In this document: piece by piece, positions 12,601 through 24,600 of the stretch
How the letters are laid out: each line of letters opens with the position of its first letter
Position numbering within the stretch: position 1 is the stretch's first letter
Source: Trachythela sp. YZ-2020
Taxonomy: Eukaryota > Cnidaria > Anthozoa > Malacalcyonacea > Clavulariidae
Assembly: GCA_016169945.1 (NCBI GenBank)
Contig: JADLSH010000164.1
Coordinates: forward strand, 1 to 64,000
Length of the DNA stretch: 64,000 nt
Direction of reading: 5' to 3'
Program-made: the position numbers and the translations under genes
The notes under the pieces: model-generated
The model's database searches: none
What the model was told of the DNA's origin: nothing
The model's input: only the letters and a program-made list of their open reading frames with translations

Positions 12601-15600
12601 TCATTTTCACTCCATATTGGATGAAAAACGTGTCATCCAAAAGCTAAAAGCCAGATCTTTATGATTATGAAACAATTACGTTCATGCACCGAGTAATTAA
12701 CGCACAATGGCATGCTAAAGTTGGATTACCTTTTTTTTGAGACACCCTGTATAGTTATTTTATATATATTAGTCTATATATATTTTATTATATATTATAG
12801 TTCTATAGATAGTTAAAATAGATAGTTTTAGATATATAAACTTAAACTTGTGTATATTTTTGCAGCAACTATGTATAACATTTGCTCGCAGATGTCGTAT
12901 ATAGTCAACATGCACCGAAACATTTCATGACAATATCATGTAAATAACTATTTTAAGAAAATAACTTTGGCTTTGTTTAGAATATTATGCTTAAAACTTT
13001 GGTATTTATAACAACTGAAAAATTCATCTAGTAGACGTGTATTTTGCTTGTTCGGCAATTAATTGTGTGTGGGGAGGATTAATCCTGGGGGGGATGGAGG
13101 GGACGAATCCCCCTCATTATTTGGGCACAGGGGGATTAATATGTAAGTATACCCCCCACTTTTCTTCACTTTTGCTTATACGACATTTTCTGACCATCAG
13201 AATTCTGTAAAATCGCATGTGCATGAATGGCGTTTCAGAGACTCTAGATTCCAAAACCCTAGTGCTCTCGGCCCTCGATACCTGCGCATTCCCGCTAGCG
13301 GCATGGGACCCCAATAGAACGTTTTGATTTTGGCCGGCCCTTTAACGTTATGTCATGCCACGCCCTTTAATCGGGCAAAACGAACACACCCCAACCTACG
13401 CTTAGACCCAAATTACGCTCCTGTCGGAAAGTGTCTATAAATGATGCGAAAATGCCGTGAAAACCTTAAACGTGTCACATCACATGCCTCCATAACTATT
13501 AGCAGGCTCCATTTTCCCACCTTTTGAGATGGATTTTTACCCTTGTTCTATATCATATACTGCATGTTTTTTTTTACCTCTAACTCTGTGTTCTCCACAC
13601 GTAGTTCTGCGCTACCACTCGGTAAGCTAACATCAGGATTTTCATCAACATCCATGTCTTGAATGTCATCATTTCTTGCAGGGTTTGCTGACTGAAATAG
13701 ATCACTTACTGAGCGATTTATAAGCTGTTCAATCTGCGGAAGCTGTTCATTCGATTCAAGAAGCTCGTCAATATGAACTGACTGCCACTTTCCACCTTGA
13801 AATCCTACAAAATGTTGACATCCCCCCGCAATCTTTGGTAACTGAATAATAAAGATGATGTGGATAGGTTTCACAGGAACTTGAAAGCCTTCCAGTGCAC
13901 GACGCCGGGTGTCATCAACAAGATATCGACAACAGGCGATTAAGTTGAAGTTCGCCTCACCGTTATCACATTGAACAAGCAGAAGACCTTCAGCACCACC
14001 AAGTGCAACAAAGAAGTCGCTAGAGAAAGGTTAAGAAAAACATAGGATGCTATTTAGAGTAATTATCCAGCGGACTCCCTAATCGAAGTATAAAATTCAA
14101 TGCCCAAGAATGTTATAAAGCCATCCCAGAAATACAAAAACCGTTCAGTTTCATGTCAATCACTCAGCCTAAGGGCCGTTTTCCACTTCAACCGTATCGT
14201 ACCGAAATGTAGCGTGACTTTCTTTCCACAGCATGCACTCGGGTAGAACTAATAACTTCGCACTCGGGTAGAACTAATGACTTCTACACAAACGAAAATG
14301 CTGCGGTATGTTACGATACGTTTGAAGTGGAAAACGGTCTTAAGAGACAAAGGCCCTTCGTTAGGAAAGGTAGTGCGAAGATACAGACAAACACGCCGCA
14401 TTTATAGTAGGCCTATAGCGACAAAGGTAGTCACGCGCTTGGTGGGCTTGTACTATTCATCTCATCACTGGTGGAAAACATATCAGCAAAAAGCAGCTGG
14501 GACAACGTCCCTTACTGAAACTTGGCACGTCATTCACCCCAACTAGTGTCGTTGAGCGACTCCCATGCATTTTCATTTTACATGACTGCCTTTGTAGCTT
14601 AACAATAAGGGCAGCATGTTTGTCTCTGTTTACCTATCAACTCTCCAAACGAAAGCCATCGTTCAAAACCTTGTAATATATTTCTTATACACAACATATT
14701 GTTTTCGTAGGCTTAAATTTACGTTCTTAAATTTATGTTGGGCATGCATGAATTTTACACTTGATCAAAGGCAAATTTGACTGGGCATATTTATTACAAT
14801 TTAGTTACCTACCAGAAGAAGTATTGTGCCCCTATATACGTAAGGTCAACACTTACTCTAATGTCTTGGTGAATTGTTGCTCTGTATGAAATTCTTGAAG
14901 GCTAATACAACGAGTCCGTGGACCTGTAAACTCAGCAGCTGACGCTATGGCCCGTGAATTTGCTTGTGATAACAGTCGAGAGTGTGTGGTTATCTGACGA
15001 AAAAAGTTTTAAAATAATTTTTATTAGTTGGCAAAGCGCTGCACCGGAATCGCAGGGCAGCAGGTTTGATTCCTGCCAGAGTTGCATTTTTTGCAACTGC
15101 TCCTGCAGGTTAGGTCTCAAATATATACATAACATATCTCTTTTAAAGATTTTCGTCTCTTCACCTTGGTTTTGAGATATTTCACGAATTATACAGAAAT
15201 GTACAGAATTTACTTCACATAATGACTTATCAAAGCATGTTAGTTATTTTTAAATATTTTTGTATCCATAAAATAAAACGGCTAAATTGTGTATAGGTAT
15301 GTCAACCTCCGACAACATCAAACTTTTCGATTGAACCGGTACCGGTTGTATCTATACTGTAGTACTTAGGCTGCTTCACATTTGCATGGGCAGTAGATAT
15401 AGAAGTCAATTTCTCCTAAACAGTAGGCTTCATGTGCATAAATCATATATTGAAAACTGCATGAATGCAGTCTTATCCAGTATTATAGAAAACTAACCTG
15501 GACACGAGAACCATCCTTTTCTGCAGTATCTTTACTCTTTCCCAAACAATGAACCAGGTAATCTTTCAAACTTCCATGTTTCTGATTTCTAAAATATTCT

Positions 15601-18600
15601 GTCCAAAGCTCCTCTGCATCGCGCTTTAGTTTTGTTGCTGGTAGTCTAGCAATAGCGTCAGGTGATGCACACTGCAACAACGTGTTTTTTGATTGCAGAA
15701 GAATCTAGGGAGAAACACTACCGTATCATTTGTTCGAAAGAACTGATTTGGACAGGACAGAGAAATTGTGCCATATAAAGGCGTTAGCCAAGTTAAGTTA
15801 GCCGTGCAATATGAAATTTAGCTATATAGGCCTAGTATTTATCCAAAGACCAAAATGCAAACAATATTATAATGAATATATGTTAGAATATACTCTGATA
15901 TTCTGTTGATATCTTCATAAGTATACTGTCATGACATTTATAATTAAGAGTTATATGTTGTAATAGACTTAACTAAGAATATTACTATTAATCTAAAAAG
16001 AAAGATATTACAAAACATTCGAACTGAATACTGCAAACTACCTGCAGTAACAAATAGTTTTGCATGTACCAAATTGTAAACCACTTATATGGTGAAAGAA
16101 TGTGGTATGTAAAAATACTTTAACCTAGACGAGTGAATTATTGATAAAATATATTCTTTTGTAAAACTCTGAACTCTGAAGTTGTATGTTGTGCTTCGTA
16201 ATCGAAATAGAGCAATGGCAACAATACAAAACCCAACAATTTAGATATCTAAATTAAAACTTATATATGCAGGAAAGAAATACAATACATATATTACTAA
16301 ATCTTAAATGTAGAAAAATTCTTACCTGTTCATCAGACCAATCATTTTCAAGATTGGAAATCTTAATAACTACCGCAGCAGAAGTGTCGCTATGGTAACC
16401 AACAAAGCAATCACCAGGCTTGAATAAGCTATAATGTCAGAGAAAAGGCGATTGCATTTTTAGCATGCAAGCTGTCATAAAATTATTGTACCTAATCTAT
16501 ATAATGGCACAAAATTGAATTCTATAATGCACAGGCACTTTTGCCTCGAGTTAACAAGGTGAGCGGAAGCTAAGGTAATAAATGTTTTTTGAATTTAAGC
16601 CATAATAACCGATGTTATATACAAAGCCCATTTAATTATTTGATAGTATATTTTCTCCTGTTCTCTATCAATAGCTATAATTAAAGCTAATGGAGAGCTA
16701 GTACTAGAACCTCTATTAAACGTGGAGATAAACTCGTATAGGTACAGTACGAGTCTTTCTTAATGCCTTTATTTGATCACACCATTTTGCACAAAATAAC
16801 CTCCACCTTAATAGTCTTGTATTTTGTTTGCTTTATATAGTCATCAACCGTGGATGGGTTTTGCAGTCGCAACGTTTCAGAAGTTACGTCCTCCATCATT
16901 AGGGCCATCAGACGTGGTGAAATGAAGAGATGTGACCGTTTTATATAGTCTCCTTGGAGGCAGACATCTGCGAAAATGGTTGATCTGTGTGAGATTTTGT
17001 CCATGATCCGTGGTCCATGGGGTTAACAATCTCAACCTTCACTCAACAACCTTGAGTCAACAAACGGATCACGGACAAAATACAACCACGCAGAATTTCA
17101 CACCGATCAACCATCTTCGCAGACGCCCCCCTCCAAGGTGACCATATAAAACAGCCACACCACGCATGTTGATGGAAGAAGTAACTTCCGAATCGTTGCG
17201 TCAACAAAACATATCCGGTTTAAAGATAAATCCAAAATTATTAATTACACTAAACCGATAAAGAAAGACTCATAAAAACTCCATCTTCTCAAGAGGTAGA
17301 TGTTTTGTGGTGTTGAGTTTTTATCTTCTGAGTACAACCTTCATCGATAGTATTGCCAGTCGATAGCTCAGCGCAGCAACACCAAAAGTAATCTTAGCTT
17401 AATTAACTTAATAAATGATAATCATAACCACGATTAGCTACTCAATTCGTCTAATAATTTACTTCTTGGTACATTATAGAAAAAATAACAGTAACTGTAT
17501 TCTTATTACAGTAACGAAATTCCTTTTTGTGCTGGTTTAACTATTATAATTTTTTGGCTATTAAGCCCCAAGGATTTAAAGTTTCATACATAGAAATCCC
17601 TTGGATGAAAAAGGCTTACAAGGTTCTTTCGCTTGTTTGTCCATAAAATAATATACAAAAGAGTGAACAACGTTGTCTTTTGGTGTTATACTTCGGCTAA
17701 CGTTAAACATATTACTCCTTATTGAAAAAGTCCAGGAATTTTAAACAAGCTATAACTATGGCATGGTTAATCGTGAAATTATTTATATAATCACAACAAG
17801 ATCTCAAAGATAATTGTTCGTACCTCTCGTCAGATGAATATTCAGGCTTTGCTTCCGAGAAGAGTTTGACCCAGGCCTCCAGTTCTTTAACTAACCGAGC
17901 TTGACGTTTCGTTAAACCAGTCGACATTACAAGTAAATGCTTTTCCAGTCGATTGATAAGAGGAATTGGAAAACGTTGATAAACGACATCTTTTTCAGCA
18001 ACTACAATCAATCTATACAAAATAAATATCATTTTATGACAAGCATTTCATCACCAGGAAAAATTTCAAGACTTTCTTTAGAATGCATGTTATTGAAGAG
18101 AGTATAATTGGCATGCAACCGTACCTACATCCTAACTTTCCTCATTACCTTTTGTAAAAAGTGCAAAATAATTATTTGTCGTTGAGTCTAAATTTAAATA
18201 AAAACCCTTCCGTTTTTTTTGTGCGTTCAAGGGTTTCGAATTTTCAGAACGTGCATATAGGAGTCAGGAATGTATAGATACTTGCTAGGGGAGAGACGTA
18301 GGGATGGCAGTCGCCCCTCCATTATGATCAGGGGCGAAACTACCACCTTTTCGTTGAGGGGTGTCTGGTAGAATTGCCCTGCCAAACTCTATGATGCTCT
18401 GCAGCGCTGTGAGGAACCACGGAGCATTTTTTGGATTGAGGAGCTAAAGATCTCCGAGAGTGCAGTGAGAGTAGCATCGACTAATCGAGTGCTGAAGGAG
18501 CGAGACCTTTAGGAGGTATGCTCCCCCAGAAAAGTTTTGAAATCTACAGCCTCTGAAATGCCATTTCATGCACTTTGGGGGAAGATTTAAGAGCAATGTC

Positions 18601-21600
18601 ACCAAAAAATTTCCAAAATATTCGGTCGAATGAAAAGCTGCTGATCACCAAACCTACCGATCGTACCTATGCAAACGAATCATTATTTACTGCGAAGACT
18701 GAAGAAGAGAAAAAAGTGCCTAATTTAATACCTTAAACATTCATACTTTTTAAAAAATCGATCTGAAAAGCCGCACCAAAACGTCCGACAATTCCTTGCT
18801 ATTGCTAGATTTAAATAAACAATTAGCCTTAGACATAGCAGAGATCTTGAATTAAGGTTTTCTCCAGTTTACTTCTTTATGGTTGTGAAAAATTACACTA
18901 TGCCTATTCTACTGGAAATCACAACACCCATACCCACCCTTAAGTTTCGCCCATGATTATAATTCTTCCATTGAAATAAAATTGAAGGTCAAAATGCCCG
19001 GTGTTTTATGGATTAACAGCTATTAGCGTCAATACCAATTGACACAAATCATCGAATAGTAAATCATAAAATAAGGATGGAGCTCTGCACTGTGAAAGGT
19101 GTGGTGTTTTGTCTTAAGCTGTTTATTTCACTCTTGCATTGCTAACTTACAAGACCAAGGAACCTCGTTCCCTAATGGTCATCCCGTTCCTATCACGTGT
19201 TACACACGTGATTACGACTAGGTGTGAACACTACATCTCTCCCAACTTTTAAAAAGAATACCTATGAAAACATAAGTGTTCAAAAATAAAAAAATAAAAA
19301 CAGTTCGATGCTAACTAAAGTTGATTCGTGTCCGATATTAAAGTCACTTCAGAATAAACATCTGAAACTTATAACTAAAGCTGCTTCGTGTCCGATCTTA
19401 AAGTAACTTCAGAATAAACGTCTGACATTTTTAATGTTAACGAAATATGAATAAAGTTATAATGTTCTCCGTTTCATCGCCGTCGACTGTCACTGTTCTG
19501 CATACCTAGTCGGACGCTTTCTCGCTCTTCTGGGATAGCGCGGCAACTCAGGGGCTTCGACTGCCCTTGCATCGGGTTCACGCACAGGATTATCAGTATC
19601 TTCTTCGTCGTTCGTCTCTTCTTCATCGTCATTGTCTCTGGCTGCTTTCTTAAAACACGACGAATTCCTGGTAACTGTTCCGTTGCTGTTGGTTGCAGTC
19701 AACATAGATCCCTTTTTCTATACAACGACGTATGACTCTTGTCGATGGTGTGTATCTCTCTTTCTCTTCGTATCATCATATTTCACGAACACTGTATCGC
19801 CCTCATGAATGGTTGAAGGTCGAACATATGCTTTCGCATCCGCATATTTCTTCATCTTCGACTTTGCTTTGCGATCGTTCTCCTCAACTGCTAGGTCTTG
19901 TAGATTCTTTTCCATTTCGGGTAACTTTGTCTTTAGTGCTCGACCAAACAACGCAGTTGCTGGGGGAACTTTCGTCGTAGTGTGAGGAGTTGCTCTGAAG
20001 TTTCTGAGGAAACGATACATTTCTTGTTTCCAATTCTTGTGCTCCACTGTCGCCGTTTTGATCACTTTCTTTATCGTTCTTACGAATCACGACTTCGCCA
20101 TTTGCTCTTGGCCACCTTGGAGTTATCTTTCGATGCTTGAAACCGAGGACTTGCGCAAATGACTGAAACTCGTGGCTGTTGAAAGGCGGTCCGTTGTCCG
20201 TCTTTACTACGTCTGGTATTCCGAATTCAGAGAACACTTTGTCTACCCTTGGAATCACTGTGTTAGCTGACGTGGACTTGACCGTTTCGACGACCGGATA
20301 TCTGGAGTAGTCATCCGTGATTATCAGGAGATACTCGCTGTTCGGAAGCTCTGCAAAGTCCATGCTGACTTCCGACCATGGGGCTTTCGGTAGTGGAGAC
20401 ATATTGAGTGGTTCACGTTTGGACTCAGGCGTTGAGATCAAACACGCACTGCATGACTGGACTTTCTTCTCCACCATCTTGTCGATGCCAGGGAACCACA
20501 CCTTTTCGCGTATGAGTGACTTTGTGGCCTTCGTGTGCTAAGCTTACCACGCGCTCTTGTAGTTTTCTGGGGAAGATTATTCTTGTTCCTCGAAGAATTA
20601 TCTGTACTGTTGTGCCTACTGTAAGCTCATCTTTTACCTTCTGCAATGAGTTATAAGCTACGCTGCCCACATCTGATTGCTTAGTTCCTTCCTGCCAGTT
20701 ATTTGTCGTTTCCTGGACCATTAGTGCTTTGGCGTTGATGTCATGGTGATGTAGTTAACATACTCTTCTGCGATCTTCTGTTCTCGGCTAGCTGTGGTTT
20801 GTTGTTTGGATGCAGACGTTGGTGTCTGTAGGTTGACGATGTCTTCAATCTTCTTGGGATCTGGTGTGATACCATCTCCAGAAAAGACATAACCAAAGAA
20901 CTCGAGCTTGCGTTTGCCATACTCGCACTTGTTCTTGTTCACTGTTAGACCACGTTCTTTGAGCCTTTTGAAGACAGCTTTGATCGTGCGCGCTTTGCGT
21001 CTTTCCGAACACTAGGATGTCGTTACTAATGTTGAGAGCCCCGGGGATGCCTTCGCGAGTTTCACTAATGACTTCTGAAAAACTTCTGCTGCGCTTGAAA
21101 TGCCAAAGTTCAGTCTCTTATATCGCATTAGACCCAGGTGCGTACCAAAAGTGGTGATGTACCGTGATTCTGGTGCTAACTCGAGCTGGTTGTAAACTTG
21201 GTTTAGATCCAATTTGCTGAATACTTTAGCACCATTCAAGTCACCGATTATCTCTTTGATTGTAGGCGTTACATGGCGTTCCCATTTGATGGCTTGATTC
21301 GCTTGACGCATGTCTACACACACACGAACTTTTCCAAGAGACTTGGGCTTGGGGGCTACGACCATAGGCGATACCCATGGTGTTGGACCTTCGATACGCT
21401 CGACAACTCCGAGTGCTTCGTCTCGCTTTAGTTGCTCTTCTAACTGCTGACGTACGTGCAATGGAACTGGAGTGCTGGGTGGAAGTTATTAACAAAGTTA
21501 ATAAACTTGTCCAACTCTCCGCGGGAACAGGATGCTGTGCCGAGACAGTCATCAATGTACCTACCAAGGTAATCAGGTATGGGATCAGTGTATTGCTCGA

Positions 21601-24600
21601 AGATCTGCTTTTCCACAAAACCAACGAATAAATTGGCATAGTTGGGACCCACTTTGGTTCCCATGGCTACACCACTTACTTGTTCCACCCAGCACTCCAG
21701 TTTACGTGGGAGATCAGTGAGACCAGTGTATCGTTCTTAGATATACTTGTATCTATCAATGGCAATACACTTGTTACTTCTGTGTTCTACAAGCCGACTG
21801 ACTCCCATAGCTATCTTCTCTTTACTTCTTCCCACCCCAACCACACTAAAAGGTCCATTCCCTTCTCTCAGTTCCTTCGCCTTCGCCGCATTTGCAGTGA
21901 AGATGAGGACTTCCATACCAAAAGTCAGGAAATGAGAAACTTTTTTGTCCAACGCGGTTATCCAACCCCCCTCTTAGATACTGCCTTTTCGAAGGCCTCC
22001 AATATTCCCCGATCCGAAACCCTTAGAGACCATGCGTCTAATGTTCCCAACAACAAAATACCCCTAGTTCTCGGTTACCATCCCTTCAATTTCAAAGTAA
22101 GGGATGTCATTAGGAAGAATTTTCATAGCTTGAAAAACGACCCTAAAACATCTTCCATTTTCACCAATAATCCCTTAGTCTCGTTTCGACATAGTAAAAA
22201 TATCCGTGAAACCCTAGTCCACAGCTCTCTATCACAGGACTCGTCGTCACCTAATGGCACGTTTCCTTGTGGTGTGAAGCTGTGTAAAACCTGTAAGTAT
22301 ATAGATTCTTCCACTACAATTTCGGCAACAAATCTAAGTACATTATTAAGCACCATTTCACGTGCACCTCCTCTCATCTCATCTACTGTATTTCATGCAG
22401 TAAATGTGGGATGCTCTATATTGGTGAAACCGGTAGATATTTAAGGATAAGGTTTGGTGAGCATCGTCGTGCTGTCGTAAACAATGATGCTAAACAACCT
22501 GTTGCCAGACATTTCAACACTGGCAATGACAATGTTTCAGATATGAAAATTCGAGCTCTGTATCCCATTTCTGGTAGTAATGATAGCGGCAACAGCCAAG
22601 AAATGCGTCTCATTTCCCAACTTGGCACCATTCATCCTCTCGGCATTAATGAGCGCCTCTCTTACATTTAACTCCTATCTGTTTATGCCTGCCATCAGCA
22701 GATACTCTACATCTCACCTTATCTAATATTTCGTTCCTTGTTTTCTGTCTTTCTTGCTTTGTTATCTTTGTTCGCTGCTACTTATATGCTAATATATTTT
22801 GTGATGTGATTCCATATTTTGTTTATAGTTTGTTTTGATTAAATCCATCTGATTGGTTTATTTTTTATCACGTGATCGCTTTTGTATTCACTATAAAAGC
22901 ACATGTTTTTCCCCCGACCCATTCCACTAACTTCCAGACGAAGGGCCTTCGCTCGAAACGTCGAAGTTCAGGTAGTTTTACATAACAGTCAACCGCCGTA
23001 ACAACTTATTTCGTTCTAAGAAACTTACTTAAATTTATCTGCCACTCGACACTTCACTCTGTGGTTTCCAAGACCAAGGTCAACATATTTTTGCTTATCA
23101 AGATATACATAATACTAAAAGAAAATTAGAGTTTAAATTTAATTCATAAAATAGAGGGTGTTCAACTCTATCCATGCAGGGCATGAATAATGACTACACT
23201 CAGTATATAGTTAAATTATAGACACCCACTCGACATAACTACTCTCATGCGATCAGATTTTCTTCCTACTAACAGCTAGGAACAGCTAGGATAACTCTTG
23301 TGAGTAACGAAAACAAGATGGCGTTACAAAGCCTACCGGATATATGCGAACTATTAATTCTGTACCACGCAAGATGTGGCACTCGCAGGTAAATAGTTTA
23401 AATATGTTAGGCTCTTTTATCTTAAAAATGGAACATTTCGGGGCGTATACTATATACCAAACGAAATTTGTTAAAATTTGTCACGCATTCATAATTCTTG
23501 AAAGTTTTGGTGTGTATAAAATCAAAATCAAATCGACCATAAAATGTTACGTTCAGTGGCTTAATAAGCGACAAAATACTCTCTCTCACATCATTATTCT
23601 TTTTAATAACTCTCTCTCCACTTAGTATTCTTTGATGAAACGATTGTGATAGAACAGTATATACATGAGATTTTAATAACCGAATAATGTTACTGAATGC
23701 TGATAATGGAAGGTATTTATCAATCCGGAGAAGTACTACAAAACATTTGTATATACGGCGGAAAACGCACCTGATTCAATGCATCGTATAAACTTTCATA
23801 AAGACTTTCTAAGTTGAGCAAGATCACCATTCTTCCTGTTTCCATGCATACTTTAATTCGATTGATGTTTCGACAAATCTATAATTTGGTAAATACTATT
23901 TATTTTCCACACCAATATATGACTTGACAAATAATTCATTGATATATAATCTAAATATAAATCTTTTTGGAAATCAATGGTAGCGGGCCAAATTATATTT
24001 GATAAAGCGTCGTTTCGATGGTAAATCATGCATCATTTTCAAGTTGAAATTAAGTAATTTACATAATTTGCAATAATTTGCTAAGATGACACGACCGTTT
24101 AATTAAATCAAAGCAATTATGTGAATTACTTAATTTCAACTTGGAAATGATCAAATAGAATTGATTAATATCGCTAGCATTTGCCTCAAAATCAATAGAA
24201 ATAATTATATAAATTAACATTGACGTTTTTTAAATAGAAGAAGTGTTTAATAACAAAACCTATAAGAGTGAGGGAGGAGAAGCAACCGCAACCCCATTTC
24301 TTGAATTGTCAAGCACATCAACACTGCCAAAACTCAACTACTGAACCTAAGTATAATACCCTACCCTCAACCTACAGTAGCATAACACAGCGGTTGTAGG
24401 TAGCACGGTTGTAGGAAATCGCTAGATAAACAGATTGGGCCTACCTACGTGTCGTTATTGGGAGTTGTCATTATGAAAGACAAAAGAGCAATTAACGAGC
24501 AAAAATCCTTTAATGAATGCTATTTTACGCTTATATGAACTCGATGTAATTTGCATAGTCATACTAGCTATTTAAGGCCGTGTCTAATCAACTTGTAATT

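Larger units (their letters stand above)
19100..21462 (-). mobile_element. Ty3/gypsy LTR retrotransposon remnant (5'-truncated)
   Basis: On the minus strand the order is RT, RT end, integrase zinc region, integrase core, C-terminal tail, polypurine tract and a 3' LTR. RNase H is deleted and the 5' LTR, gag and protease are absent; the left boundary at about 21462 meets the Penelope element. Frameshifts separate the parts. It occupies the intron between exons cc and bb in the same orientation as the host gene. Confidence 0.92.
21465..23015 (+). mobile_element. Penelope-like element with inverted 5' segment
   Basis: The plus-strand part from 21681 reads [40 protein letters not shown], then a GIY-YIG endonuclease and a 3' tail with a hammerhead-like motif. 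The preceding RT segment is inverted: it reads on the minus strand. The left boundary abuts a Ty3/gypsy remnant at about 21462 and the right boundary is close to the exon bb donor. Parts are listed separately. Confidence 0.88.

Noticed and set aside
15027..15125. A functional tRNA gene
   Set aside because: Only A- and B-box-like blocks are present; no acceptor stem or complete cloverleaf can be drawn. The second copy at 2.2 kb supports a SINE.
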